From contig NZ_RQVT01000018.1 of NCBI RefSeq assembly GCF_004010055.1, forward strand, positions 248,001-312,000: DNA of 64,000 bases, read 5' to 3'. Positions 9,111 through 17,541 of the stretch are shown here, piece by piece. The DNA is from Psychroflexus aestuariivivens. Lineage in GTDB: Bacteria > Bacteroidota > Bacteroidia > Flavobacteriales > Flavobacteriaceae. Below the pieces are notes generated by a model. The model did not search any database, had not been told where the DNA came from, and worked only from the letters and a program-made list of their open reading frames with translations. Each line of letters opens with the position of its first letter. Position 1 is the first letter of the stretch. Position numbers and translations under genes: made by a program.

Positions 9111-9878
9111 ATGGCATCATATAGAAAAAGAGGTTACAAACCGAAGAACAAGGCTGAAAAAGAAGAGCAAATAGAACAAGAATCAACAACAGCCGAAGTT
9201 TTTAATACTTTAGATGAACGCGCGACTAAAACCGAGGCATTCATTTCCAAATACCAAAAACCGATTTTCGGTGTAATTATCGCTATTGCTGTGGTTATTA
9301 TCGGCTTTTTAGCTTATCAAAAGTTTATTCAAGAACCGAATGAAATTGAAGCAGCTAATGAGATGAATCAAGCGCAACAATATTTCGATAGAGCGATAGA
9401 AGCAACAGAAAAAGAACAAGATTCCTTATTCAACTTGTCTTTGAAAGGTGGAAACGGTAAATTTGGATTTGAAGACATTTCCAGTAATTATAGCAATACG
9501 AAAGCAGGAGAATTGGCAAACTATTATGCCGGAATTTCTCATTTGAATTTAGGTAATTATCAAGAAGCAATTGAATATTTAGATAATTTCAATGCTGGAG
9601 ATGAAATCCTAACACCACTCGCAAAAGGTGCGATTGGAGACGCTTTTCTTGAATTAGAGCAACCGAAAGAAGCTTTAGGCTATTTTGAACAAGCTGCTAA
9701 TATGCGCAACAATTCATTTACTACTCCAAAATTTTTATTGAAAGCTGCGGTAACTGCAATAAATTTGGAACAAGCTGAAAAAGCAGAAAAACATTTAACA
9801 CGTATTCAAGATGAATTTCCTGAATCTGATGAAGCAGAAAATGTTGATGTTTATTTAGGGCAAGCGCAAGCATTATAA
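9111..9878 (+). CDS. TPR membrane protein (YfgM-like), precedes ribH
   Basis: 255-residue protein with a charged cytoplasmic N-terminus (residues 1-50), one transmembrane helix at about residues 51-72 (PIFGVIIAIAVVIIGFLAYQ), and a periplasmic tetratricopeptide part. Readable TPR-type helices include NYYAGISHLNLGNYQEAIEYL and GDAFLELEQPKEALGYFEQA. The architecture matches YfgM/ancillary SecYEG-translocon-type TPR proteins, commonly found in this position in Flavobacteriia. It ends five bases before ribH. Confidence 0.8.
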   Translation: MASYRKRGYKPKNKAEKEEQIEQESTTAEVFNTLDERATKTEAFISKYQKPIFGVIIAIAVVIIGFLAYQKFIQEPNEIEAANEMNQAQQYFDRAIEATEKEQDSLFNLSLKGGNGKFGFEDISSNYSNTKAGELANYYAGISHLNLGNYQEAIEYLDNFNAGDEILTPLAKGAIGDAFLELEQPKEALGYFEQAANMRNNSFTTPKFLLKAAVTAINLEQAEKAEKHLTRIQDEFPESDEAENVDVYLGQAQAL

Positions 9879-9883
9879 CATGT

Positions 9884-10393
9884 ATGGCAACATCAGGAAA
9901 AAATCTTTCAACTTACGATAAATCAACTTTGCCGAACGCTAAAGATATGCGGATCGGCTTAGTTGTTTCTGAATGGAATCCAGAAATTACAGAAAATTTG
10001 TTTCAAGGCGCATTTGATGCATTAATAGATGTTGGTGTCATCAAAGAGAATATTGTTCGCTGGAACGTTCCCGGAAGTTTCGAATTGCCTTACGCTTGCA
10101 AAAAAATGCAGGAAAGTTTTGAAATGCTAGATGCTATTATTGCTGTCGGAAATGTAATTCAAGGAGAAACCAAGCATTTCGATTTTGTTTGCCAAGGTTT
10201 GACCAAAGGTATTATGGATTTGAATCTTCAAAACGATATTCCTATTATTTTTTGCGTGTTGACCGACAATACAAAAGCTCAATCTGAAGCGCGTTCCGGT
10301 GGAAAACACGGTAATAAAGGTACCGAAGCCGCAATTGCAGCCATCAAAATGGCACAATTGCGAAAAGATGCTAAATTCTACAAACCGATTTAA
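9884..10393 (+). CDS. ribH: 6,7-dimethyl-8-ribityllumazine synthase
   Basis: 169-residue lumazine synthase. It has the substrate-binding SEWNPEIT near residue 30, NVPGSFELP near residue 66, and the catalytic His in GNVIQGETKHFDFVC near residue 100. It condenses 5-amino-6-ribitylaminouracil with dihydroxybutanone phosphate, the product of the RibBA gene at 57473. Its start is 5 bases after the TPR gene stop. Length is normal for a core subunit that assembles into an icosahedral or pentameric shell. Confidence 0.95.
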   Translation: MATSGKNLSTYDKSTLPNAKDMRIGLVVSEWNPEITENLFQGAFDALIDVGVIKENIVRWNVPGSFELPYACKKMQESFEMLDAIIAVGNVIQGETKHFDFVCQGLTKGIMDLNLQNDIPIIFCVLTDNTKAQSEARSGGKHGNKGTEAAIAAIKMAQLRKDAKFYKPI

Positions 10394-10419
10394 AAATTAA
10401 ATGTTGATTTCAGGTTAAA

Positions 10420-10431
10420 TTCGAGCTCGAA
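10420..10431. other. Perfect 12-bp palindrome downstream of ribH
   Basis: TTCGAGCTCGAA is a perfect inverted repeat in the gap between ribH and the small membrane protein gene. It has no T-run after it, so it is not a standard terminator. It could be a protein-binding site; nothing else supports that. Confidence 0.4.
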
Positions 10432-10456
10432 ATCCATTAATTTGATTCATTTTCCT

Positions 10457-10464
10457 TAATTTTG
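10457..10464 (+). promoter_or_regulatory. -7 promoter element before 10482 gene / mutL operon
   Basis: TAATTTTG matches TAnnTTTG, 17 bases before the ATG at 10482. A TTG at 10442-10444 is closer than the usual 19-21 base spacing. This suggests that the small gene and mutL can be transcribed apart from ribH. Confidence 0.5.
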
Positions 10465-10481
10465 ACTTTATAGAATAAACT

Positions 10482-10775
10482 ATGTTTAAAGTCAAATCAC
10501 TCAAGCTAAGAAAGAACAATCGGTACAATTATACACCGCGTTATTATAACGGGAAAGATATTGGAAATCCGTATAGTTTTGATTCCAAATTCAATAAATA
10601 CAAAGACACCCATAATACCATAGATTTTGGCTCACATTGGGCTGAAGCTAGAACAAATTCCAGACACCGCGGTAACCGAAGCATCAACCGAAGGGTGATT
10701 CTGATCGCATTAGTTTTAGCATTTATTTTTCTATGGATCATCGATTTTGATCTTTCAATTTTTACTGCAAAATAA
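10482..10775 (+). CDS. Small conserved basic membrane protein next to ribH and mutL
   Basis: 97-residue protein. The N-terminal two thirds is basic and tyrosine-rich (LRKNNRYNYTPRYYNGKD), and one transmembrane helix lies at about residues 72-92 (RVILIALVLAFIFLWIIDF). Relatives in Flavobacteriia are sometimes labelled 'riboflavin synthase subunit beta' because of proximity to ribH, but nothing in the sequence resembles a riboflavin enzyme, so I do not adopt that name. It ends three bases before mutL. Confidence 0.75.
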   Translation: MFKVKSLKLRKNNRYNYTPRYYNGKDIGNPYSFDSKFNKYKDTHNTIDFGSHWAEARTNSRHRGNRSINRRVILIALVLAFIFLWIIDFDLSIFTAK

Positions 10776-10778
10776 AAA

Positions 10779-12644
10779 ATGAGTGATATCATCCAATTAT
10801 TGCCCGACCATGTAGCCAATCAAATTGCTGCCGGAGAAGTTGTTCAACGTCCGGCTTCTGTAGTTAAAGAACTTATGGAAAATGCGGTAGATGCTGAGTC
10901 GAATTCTGTGACTTTGGTTGTAAAAGATGGTGGTAAAACTTTAATTCAGGTTGTGGACGATGGTTTTGGAATGTCTGAAACTGATGCGCGTTTATCTTTT
11001 GAACGTCATGCCACCTCCAAAATAAAACAAGCCGAAGATTTATTCAATCTGCATACCAAAGGATTCCGTGGTGAAGCTTTAGCTTCTATTGCCGCAGTTG
11101 CTCATGTAGAAATGAAAACCAAACCTGAAGCTGAAGAAGTTGGTACACAACTCGTCATCGAAGGCAGCAAAATTGTCTCTCACGAACCTTGTGTAACGTC
11201 CAAAGGAACTTCGATTTCTATTAAGAATTTATTTTTCAATATTCCCGCTAGGCGAAATTTTTTGAAGTCGAAACAAGTTGAACAGAAACATATTATAGAC
11301 GAATTTCAACGCGTGGCTTTAGCTCATCCAAGTATTGCTTTTAAAATGATTCACAACGATAGTGAGATTTTTAATTTGCCAAGTGCTAATTTCAGACAAC
11401 GCATTGTTGGCGTGATGGGTTCGAAAACCAATGAAAAGTTAGTGCCGGTTAAAGAAGAAACTGATTTGATTAAAGTCAGTGGCTTTGTTGGAAAACCAGA
11501 ATTTGCAAAGAAAACAAGGGGCGAACAATTCTTCTTTGTCAATCACCGATTTATAAAACATCCATATCTTCATCATGCCGTTTCTAGTGCTTTCGAAGGT
11601 TTGCTAAAAGATGGTGCATATCCTAGTTATTTTTTGTATTTGGATGTTGATCCAAAATCTATAGATATCAATATTCATCCTACTAAAACTGAAGTGAAAT
11701 TTGATAATGAGCATGCGTTTTATTCAATTTTGAGAAGTGCAGTGAAACATAGCTTAGGTCAATTCAATGTGGCACCTGTTTTGGATTTTGAAAAGGATGC
11801 TAGCATGGATCCTAATTATATTCAACATAAAAGTAATGCTAAAATTCCTTCTCTGAATGTTAATCGGAATTTCAATCCTTTTGAATCTGAAACTAAATTT
11901 CAGTCAAAATATAAGCATAATCATCAAACACAAAAATCAGCGCCATGGGAAGCGCTTTATACTGGTTTGAATCAAGATGTTGATTTTGATACCAAATCAA
12001 GTGAATTAGTTGATATAGAAGTAGAAAGTGAACATGTTCGTGGAGATTTGTTCCATGGGAATCACCAAAAAACAAATTTTGAATATAGTGGCACTTTTCA
12101 ACTTCAGAATAAATATATTATTACATCAACGACTTCAGAAATGTTGGTCATTGATCAACATCGAGCTCATTTTCGCGTACTTTATGAAGAATTGTTAAAG
12201 AATATTACAGATCGACCTGCATTAAGTCAGCAATTGTTATTTCCATTACAACTTCAATTGAATACTAATGAAATTCAAATTTTTGAACAGTTGAAATCTT
12301 CATTGGAAAATGCTGGGTTTTCTTTTTCTGAAATTGGAAAAGATTTTGTGAAAATCAATGGAATTCCAAATAAATTACCCGAAAGTGAAGTATCGATTTT
12401 GTTAGATCAACTTTTGTCAGACTTTGATAATGAAATTCCAGATTCTGGTTTTCATCAAACCGATTTATTGGCTAAATCTTTAGGGCAAAGTATGGCGGTT
12501 AAAAATGGTACACCACTTGAAAAGGAAGAACAGACGGAATTGGTCAATCAGCTTTTTTCTTGCAAAGAACCAATGCTTACGCCGATGAATAAATTGATTT
12601 TCGTCAAACAATCGGCGTCAGATTTCGATAAAAAATTTATGTAA
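10779..12644 (+). CDS. mutL: DNA mismatch repair protein MutL, endonuclease motifs altered
   Basis: 621-residue GHKL ATPase. The N-terminus has IAAGEVVQRPASVVKELMENAVDA (motif I), DDGFGM (II) and TKGFRGEALASI (III). A linker separates this from the C-terminal dimerisation domain. The metal-binding motif of nicking MutL proteins (DQHAxxExxxxE) reads DQHRAHFRVLYE at residue 459 onward, with Phe at the first Glu position. The CPHGRP motif is replaced by TPMNKL near residue 601. This suggests weak or absent nuclease activity, to be judged against close relatives. The next gene starts directly after the stop. Confidence 0.93.
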   Translation: MSDIIQLLPDHVANQIAAGEVVQRPASVVKELMENAVDAESNSVTLVVKDGGKTLIQVVDDGFGMSETDARLSFERHATSKIKQAEDLFNLHTKGFRGEALASIAAVAHVEMKTKPEAEEVGTQLVIEGSKIVSHEPCVTSKGTSISIKNLFFNIPARRNFLKSKQVEQKHIIDEFQRVALAHPSIAFKMIHNDSEIFNLPSANFRQRIVGVMGSKTNEKLVPVKEETDLIKVSGFVGKPEFAKKTRGEQFFFVNHRFIKHPYLHHAVSSAFEGLLKDGAYPSYFLYLDVDPKSIDINIHPTKTEVKFDNEHAFYSILRSAVKHSLGQFNVAPVLDFEKDASMDPNYIQHKSNAKIPSLNVNRNFNPFESETKFQSKYKHNHQTQKSAPWEALYTGLNQDVDFDTKSSELVDIEVESEHVRGDLFHGNHQKTNFEYSGTFQLQNKYIITSTTSEMLVIDQHRAHFRVLYEELLKNITDRPALSQQLLFPLQLQLNTNEIQIFEQLKSSLENAGFSFSEIGKDFVKINGIPNKLPESEVSILLDQLLSDFDNEIPDSGFHQTDLLAKSLGQSMAVKNGTPLEKEEQTELVNQLFSCKEPMLTPMNKLIFVKQSASDFDKKFM

Positions 12645-13400
12645 ATGGGAGGAAGAATCACAGAAACTGTAAAAGTCTTATTAATCGTAAATATTTTGTT
12701 CTTTTTTGGAGCTGAATATCTAGGTGATTATGCCTTTAGAATGTTTGCGCTTTGGTTTCCAGAAAACGAAAATTTTGGCTTTTGGCAAGTTTTAACGCAT
12801 ATGTTTATGCATGGTGGTTTTTCACATATTTTGTTCAATATGTTTGCTTTATACATGTTTGGCAGTTTATTGGAACAATATTTAGGGCAAAGCAAATTTT
12901 TATTCATTTATTTTTCAGCTGGATTAGGTGCTGCCGGGCTTCAAATTTTATTCAGCTATATTGGTTATAATAACGCTTATGAGACCTACATAGATGCAGG
13001 CGTAAGTCCTAGAGAAATTAAAGATTTGATTCAAAGTGTTAAAAATACAGGTGAATATCGCCTCTATGATTCAATTCCAAGGGATGTGAGTGAACAACTT
13101 TTCCGTAATTATTTGACGCCAATGGTCGGTGCGTCAGGTGCTATTTTTGGAGTTTTAGCAGCATTCGCCGTTGTCTATCCAAATTTGCCTTTGTATATTA
13201 TTTTTGTGCCGATCCCAATAAAGGCCAAATATTTAATCGGTGGCTATTTCTTGTTGAATTTGTTTTCTGCTGTGACTGGCGTTACCCTATTAGGTCCTTC
13301 AAATACCGCATATTGGGCACATATCGGCGGAGCAATCATCGGATTTATCACAATGTGGTATTGGAAAAAAAATGAACCTAACCAATACAGATGGAATTGA
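12645..13400 (+). CDS. Rhomboid-family intramembrane serine protease (first of pair)
   Basis: 251-residue membrane protein with about six hydrophobic segments. It has the rhomboid HGGFSHILFNMFALYMFG segment of TM2, the catalytic Ser164 in GASGAIFG, and the catalytic His226 in AYWAHIGGA. A ~50-residue hydrophilic loop (about residues 110-160) separates the second-third helices from the Ser helix. Cuts transmembrane substrates; the substrate is unknown. It begins on the base after the mutL stop, and its end is within one base of the second rhomboid gene. Confidence 0.9.
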   Translation: MGGRITETVKVLLIVNILFFFGAEYLGDYAFRMFALWFPENENFGFWQVLTHMFMHGGFSHILFNMFALYMFGSLLEQYLGQSKFLFIYFSAGLGAAGLQILFSYIGYNNAYETYIDAGVSPREIKDLIQSVKNTGEYRLYDSIPRDVSEQLFRNYLTPMVGASGAIFGVLAAFAVVYPNLPLYIIFVPIPIKAKYLIGGYFLLNLFSAVTGVTLLGPSNTAYWAHIGGAIIGFITMWYWKKNEPNQYRWN

Positions 13401-13401
13401 T

Positions 13402-14292
13402 ATGAACTGGAAAGATAATTTAAAATACAGATACAATACAGCGAATATGCTCGAAAAATTGATCGGGTTAAATGTGCTGCTGTTTATACTCACATTTGTT
13501 TTTAGAACCATAGGTTTTTTATTTCAAATTCCAACTGAGTTTTTTGTGGAATGGCTAGTATTTCCAAAGCATCTAGTTGATTTAGCTTTTAAACCCTGGA
13601 CAATCATTACTTACGCATTCATGCATGCTGGTATTTTTCATATTCTTTCGAATATGATCATATTATATTTTTCAGGTCAGTTTTTTCTGAATTTTTTCTC
13701 GGAGAAACGTTTGTTGAATTTGTATTTACTCGGTGCTATCGGCGGCGCTTTGATTTATATGTTGAGTTATAATTTGTTGCCAGCATTTGCAGGAACCGGT
13801 CGTTCATATCTCATTGGTGCATCGGCATCTGTCATGGCTATTTTGGTTGGTGTGGCAACGCAAGCACCAAATATGCAGGTGCGTTTGTTTTTTCTAGGAA
13901 ATTTAAAATTGTGGTGGATTGCTGCTTTTCTAGTTGTTTTGGATGTAGTTCAAATTCCAATTTCTAATCCGGGTGGGCATTTAGCACACATTGGCGGTGC
14001 TACTTTAGGTTATTTGTACATCACACAATTGAAAAAAGGCAATGATATTGGATCTTGGTTACAGAATATTACTGACGGATTTGCTTCTTTATTTTCTTCA
14101 AAATCAAATCGGAAAAGTCGAATGAAAACTGTGCATCGTAAAAAAACTAAAACAGAAACAACTTCAACTAAAAAACGATCTGAGCAACAGGAAAAAATAG
14201 ATAAAATTCTTGATAAAATAAGTAAAAGTGGTTACGACAGTTTATCTAAAGAAGAAAAAGATTTTTTATTCAAAGCCGGAAAAGACATGTAA
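13402..14292 (+). CDS. Rhomboid-family intramembrane serine protease (second of pair)
   Basis: I start at the ATG at 13402, one base after the upstream stop; another in-frame ATG at 13372 lies inside the first rhomboid gene. 296 residues. AGIFHILSNMIILYFSGQFF marks TM2; catalytic Ser141 is in GASASVMA and His196 in GGHLAHIGGA. After the membrane core is a ~75-residue basic, Lys/Thr/Ser-rich cytosolic tail ending SLSKEEKDFLFKAGKDM, a short motif seen in many Bacteroidota rhomboids. Both catalytic residues are intact, so the pair are two distinct active proteases, not one active and one dead copy. Confidence 0.9.
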   Translation: MNWKDNLKYRYNTANMLEKLIGLNVLLFILTFVFRTIGFLFQIPTEFFVEWLVFPKHLVDLAFKPWTIITYAFMHAGIFHILSNMIILYFSGQFFLNFFSEKRLLNLYLLGAIGGALIYMLSYNLLPAFAGTGRSYLIGASASVMAILVGVATQAPNMQVRLFFLGNLKLWWIAAFLVVLDVVQIPISNPGGHLAHIGGATLGYLYITQLKKGNDIGSWLQNITDGFASLFSSKSNRKSRMKTVHRKKTKTETTSTKKRSEQQEKIDKILDKISKSGYDSLSKEEKDFLFKAGKDM

Positions 14293-14297
14293 AGACA

Positions 14298-15323
14298 GTG
14301 AAGACCAAACTCAATTTTTTTGAAAAATTCATCTACGCTCTGAACTTAATTTTTGTCGTATGCTTGATTATTGCCTATCTTTTACCATTTGTGCCTCCAA
14401 AATTTTCAGCATTTTTATCTATTCTGAATTTAGGTTTACCGTTTTTCTTATTTGTCAATTTTTTATTTTTCTTCTACTGGTTGGTCAAGTTGAAAAGACA
14501 AATGCTTTTGTCTCTTTTTGCAATTTTGGTAGGTTTTGGTTATTTCAATAAAATCTATGTTTTTAGTGATTCTGTGAAATATCAATCTCCAAATGTTTTG
14601 AAAGTAATGAGTTATAATGTTAGATTATTTAATCATTATAAATGGATTGAGCAAAATAATATAACCAATAAGATTTCTGATTTTATTAGAAATGAATCTC
14701 CGGATGTTGTAGCTTTTCAAGATTATTATAAAGATCCAGATTTGAAATTGACTGATTTCAAATATAAGTTTGAAAAGTTTAAACACGAAGGTTCTAGAAT
14801 TGGTATGGCAATTTTTAGTAAATATAAAATTGTAAATACGGGAACTATTGATTTTCCAAAAACTCAAAACAACGCAATTTTTGCTGATATAATCAAAAAT
14901 AGAGACACCTTACGAGTCTATGCGGTGCATTTGGAATCTTTAAAAATTCTGCCAGATGTTGAAGAGTTACAAAAAGAAGACCAGCAGAAACTTATTAGTC
15001 GAGTAGGGAAGTCCTTCGTAAAACAAGAAGAACAGGTTGAGATGTTGAAGCAGAGTTTCGAATCCACCGACTTACCAAAAATAATCTGTATGGATATGAA
15101 TAATGCACCGTTTTCATATGTCTCTAATCAAATACTGAAACACAATCTCAGAGACGCATTTACAGTCGCTGGAAATGGTTTTGGCAAAACCTTCGATTTT
15201 GACTTTTTACCCATCAGAATTGACGTCATTTTCTCTGAAAAATCGATTAAAGTATTGGACTTCAAAAACTATGAAGTCCAGCTTTCAGACCATTACCCAA
15301 TTATGGCAAGTTTCGCTTTTTAG
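14298..15323 (+). CDS. Membrane-anchored endonuclease/exonuclease/phosphatase-family protein
   Basis: 341 residues from a GTG start at 14298. About three hydrophobic helices occupy residues 10-85. The EEP hydrolase fold follows: MSYNVRLFNHY (first Asn), PDVVAFQDYY (Gln-Asp instead of the common Gln-Glu), CMDMNNAP (Asp/Asn) and the terminal LSDHYPIMASF (catalytic Asp-His). The substrate is unknown; phosphodiesters of lipids or nucleic acids are possible. It closes the mutL-rhomboid run, and its stop overlaps the convergent wbqC gene by four bases. Confidence 0.85.
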   Translation: MKTKLNFFEKFIYALNLIFVVCLIIAYLLPFVPPKFSAFLSILNLGLPFFLFVNFLFFFYWLVKLKRQMLLSLFAILVGFGYFNKIYVFSDSVKYQSPNVLKVMSYNVRLFNHYKWIEQNNITNKISDFIRNESPDVVAFQDYYKDPDLKLTDFKYKFEKFKHEGSRIGMAIFSKYKIVNTGTIDFPKTQNNAIFADIIKNRDTLRVYAVHLESLKILPDVEELQKEDQQKLISRVGKSFVKQEEQVEMLKQSFESTDLPKIICMDMNNAPFSYVSNQILKHNLRDAFTVAGNGFGKTFDFDFLPIRIDVIFSEKSIKVLDFKNYEVQLSDHYPIMASFAF

Positions 15324-15952
15324 CCTTTTCTTTTCTGATTTTGAAGATAGCTTAAAGCTGCAGGTCCTTCATTAAATAACAAATCTAAAATGCTTAAGTT
15401 ATGGAGGTAACCGAATTTTGCCTCAAAAACTTGAATGTACTTTTCTAATTTAAATTCTGGCGTTCTTTTGGCATTCACTAAACTCCTACAATCCTTATAT
15501 TCTTCATGAATAAATTCAAACTTTTTAGTTTCATCATATTCAAAATTGATTTGAAGACAATCAAAAACAATTTGCATACACATCAAGTTAAAATCCATTA
15601 AAAAAGTCGCCCTTTTTTCAAATAATGGTAAAAATTCGTCTTCATAATATTCGAAAAATGGTGAAGTTCTGTAAGCTGCTTCTAAAGATTTCCAATGTAG
15701 CTTTTGCCACTTGAATTCATTCTCGATTTTTATGTCACGGTATTTTTGATGCTTATCGGTTTTGTTTTTTCTATGTTTTACAGGAATATTCAATAAAAGT
15801 CTTCCATTGGCACCATAAATATACTGCCGACTTCTGTAAGTTTGTTTTTGGTAATTGTCTTTCGTTTCAAAAACAAATTTGTCTGCTTGGGCAATTTCCG
15901 CATATAAATCTACAGGACCGAAGTAACTCGGATGAATAAGGCTTGGCTTCAA
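15320..15952 (-). CDS. WbqC-family protein
   Basis: 210-residue WbqC-like protein, with the typical start LIHPSYFGPVDLYAEIAQAD, the internal LLLNIPVKH and the WHWKSLEAAYR-like segment (KLHWKSLEAAYRTSPFFEYY). WbqC proteins are found near O-antigen gene sets in Proteobacteria; their reaction is not established. Here it follows lepB by two bases, and in many Bacteroidota it sits beside lepB. The convergent stop with the upstream hydrolase gene leaves no room for a terminator. Confidence 0.85.
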   Translation of the reverse strand: MKPSLIHPSYFGPVDLYAEIAQADKFVFETKDNYQKQTYRSRQYIYGANGRLLLNIPVKHRKNKTDKHQKYRDIKIENEFKWQKLHWKSLEAAYRTSPFFEYYEDEFLPLFEKRATFLMDFNLMCMQIVFDCLQINFEYDETKKFEFIHEEYKDCRSLVNAKRTPEFKLEKYIQVFEAKFGYLHNLSILDLLFNEGPAALSYLQNQKRKG

Positions 15953-15954
15953 AA

Positions 15955-17529
15955 TTATTTAGATTTTTTGTTTTTGATGAAATAATTATAACCAATATAC
16001 AAAACGACTGCAATTAAAAAATACACGAAGTAGGAGACTGGCTTGCCTTTACCACCAACAGTTGTAAATAAGCGCTCCCAACGTACTTTATCTATTAAAC
16101 TTTTAGCATTTCCATCTAAACTCATCCATACAAAAACAGGTTTTCCGACAACATGATTAAAAGGCACATATCCCCAATATCTGCTATCTTCACTATTGTG
16201 ACGATTGTCTCCCATCATCCAATAATAATCTTGCTTGAAGGTGTATTCTTCTATTGGTTCATCATTCATGTAGACTTTATTTCCACGGACTTCAAGCTTC
16301 TGTTGAATGCCCATTTCTTCACCTTCATAGACTTCAATGATTCGTCGATATAATGAAAAACTTTCAAGGTTTATATCGACAGTTTTACCAGCTTTTGGAA
16401 TATAAATCGGTCCAAAATTATCTTTGTTCCAATCCACTTTTCCATTATTTGGAAAAATACCATCTTCTTTTTGTCCTTTTGGTGCAATCCAACGTTCTAT
16501 ATATTCTACATTCGGATGATTTTTTAATTTTTGGACGCCTTTTTCAGTTACAGATGTGAACTTGTATAAACGTTTAGACTGATCGATCCAACTTGCTCCG
16601 TCTGTGACATCATAAATTTCAATTAGACTCCGCGGATTGAAGCCTTGACCCTTACCTTGAACAATATACGAGTATTGCGGTTTAGCACGGTCAGGAAGCT
16701 GCAGAGGTTGGTTATTTACAAAAATTTTACCATCTACAATTTCTAATGAATCATCTGCAATAGCAACTGCTCTTTTAACGTAATTCGATTTTTTATCAAT
16801 CGGTTTATCGTAGTGTCTCCCAGAATCATCTCTAAACATTCTCACCGTATCTACTGGCCAATTGAAGACAACAATATCATTTCTTTGAATATCTTGAAAC
16901 CCCGGTAATCTCATATATGGAATCTGCGGCTTATTGAGATAAGATTTTATACCAACCAATGGAATTGTGTCATGAACCATTGGAAATGAAACTGCGGTTT
17001 GTGGCACTCTGGCACCATAGTGAAACTTACTGACAAAAAGGAAATCGCCAACCAACAAAGTTTTCTCAAGAGAAGATGTTGGAATCGTAAATGGCTGCAT
17101 GATATAGGTGTGAACTATTGTTGCAGCAACAACCGCAAATAAAATAGAACTGACCCATTCGCCAGTTTTAGATTTTGCTTTTAGACTTCTGTTGCCAACA
17201 TATTTGTGTTCCGCAAAATAATTGATATAATAAGTGTAAAAACCAAGAGTTACGATTTCAAGAATAGTGTCTGTATCCGAATTTTTACCAAAACTTCTAG
17301 CAGTTTCCACCCAAATAACTGGAAACATAATTAAATTTACAATAGGAATGAATAGCAGAAAAACCCACCACCAAGGTCTATTTATAATCTTGAAAAGCAC
17401 AATGGCATTATAAATTGGAATTGCAGCTTCCCATGCCTGTCGCCCGGCGCTTTTGTACAATTTCCATGTGCCCAAAAAATGAACAACTTGAATTATAAGT
17501 ATAAAAATTAACCATTCTGAAAAAGTCAT
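15955..17529 (-). CDS. lepB: Signal peptidase I with N-terminal DUF5684-like membrane domain
   Basis: 524 residues, much longer than E. coli LepB. Residues 1-110 form a membrane domain with several helices (DUF5684-like). The peptidase S26 part has the nucleophile Ser153 in IPTSSLEKTL and the Lys252 general base in NYVKRAVA. A long insertion with beta strands follows, and the last box MGDNRHNSEDSRYWGYVP is near residue 440. A final transmembrane helix is at about residues 500-518. It removes signal peptides from secreted proteins. It is 12 bases after dapB and in the par cluster. Confidence 0.93.
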   Translation of the reverse strand: MTFSEWLIFILIIQVVHFLGTWKLYKSAGRQAWEAAIPIYNAIVLFKIINRPWWWVFLLFIPIVNLIMFPVIWVETARSFGKNSDTDTILEIVTLGFYTYYINYFAEHKYVGNRSLKAKSKTGEWVSSILFAVVAATIVHTYIMQPFTIPTSSLEKTLLVGDFLFVSKFHYGARVPQTAVSFPMVHDTIPLVGIKSYLNKPQIPYMRLPGFQDIQRNDIVVFNWPVDTVRMFRDDSGRHYDKPIDKKSNYVKRAVAIADDSLEIVDGKIFVNNQPLQLPDRAKPQYSYIVQGKGQGFNPRSLIEIYDVTDGASWIDQSKRLYKFTSVTEKGVQKLKNHPNVEYIERWIAPKGQKEDGIFPNNGKVDWNKDNFGPIYIPKAGKTVDINLESFSLYRRIIEVYEGEEMGIQQKLEVRGNKVYMNDEPIEEYTFKQDYYWMMGDNRHNSEDSRYWGYVPFNHVVGKPVFVWMSLDGNAKSLIDKVRWERLFTTVGGKGKPVSYFVYFLIAVVLYIGYNYFIKNKKSK

Positions 17530-17541
17530 AGGTTTTGGTTT

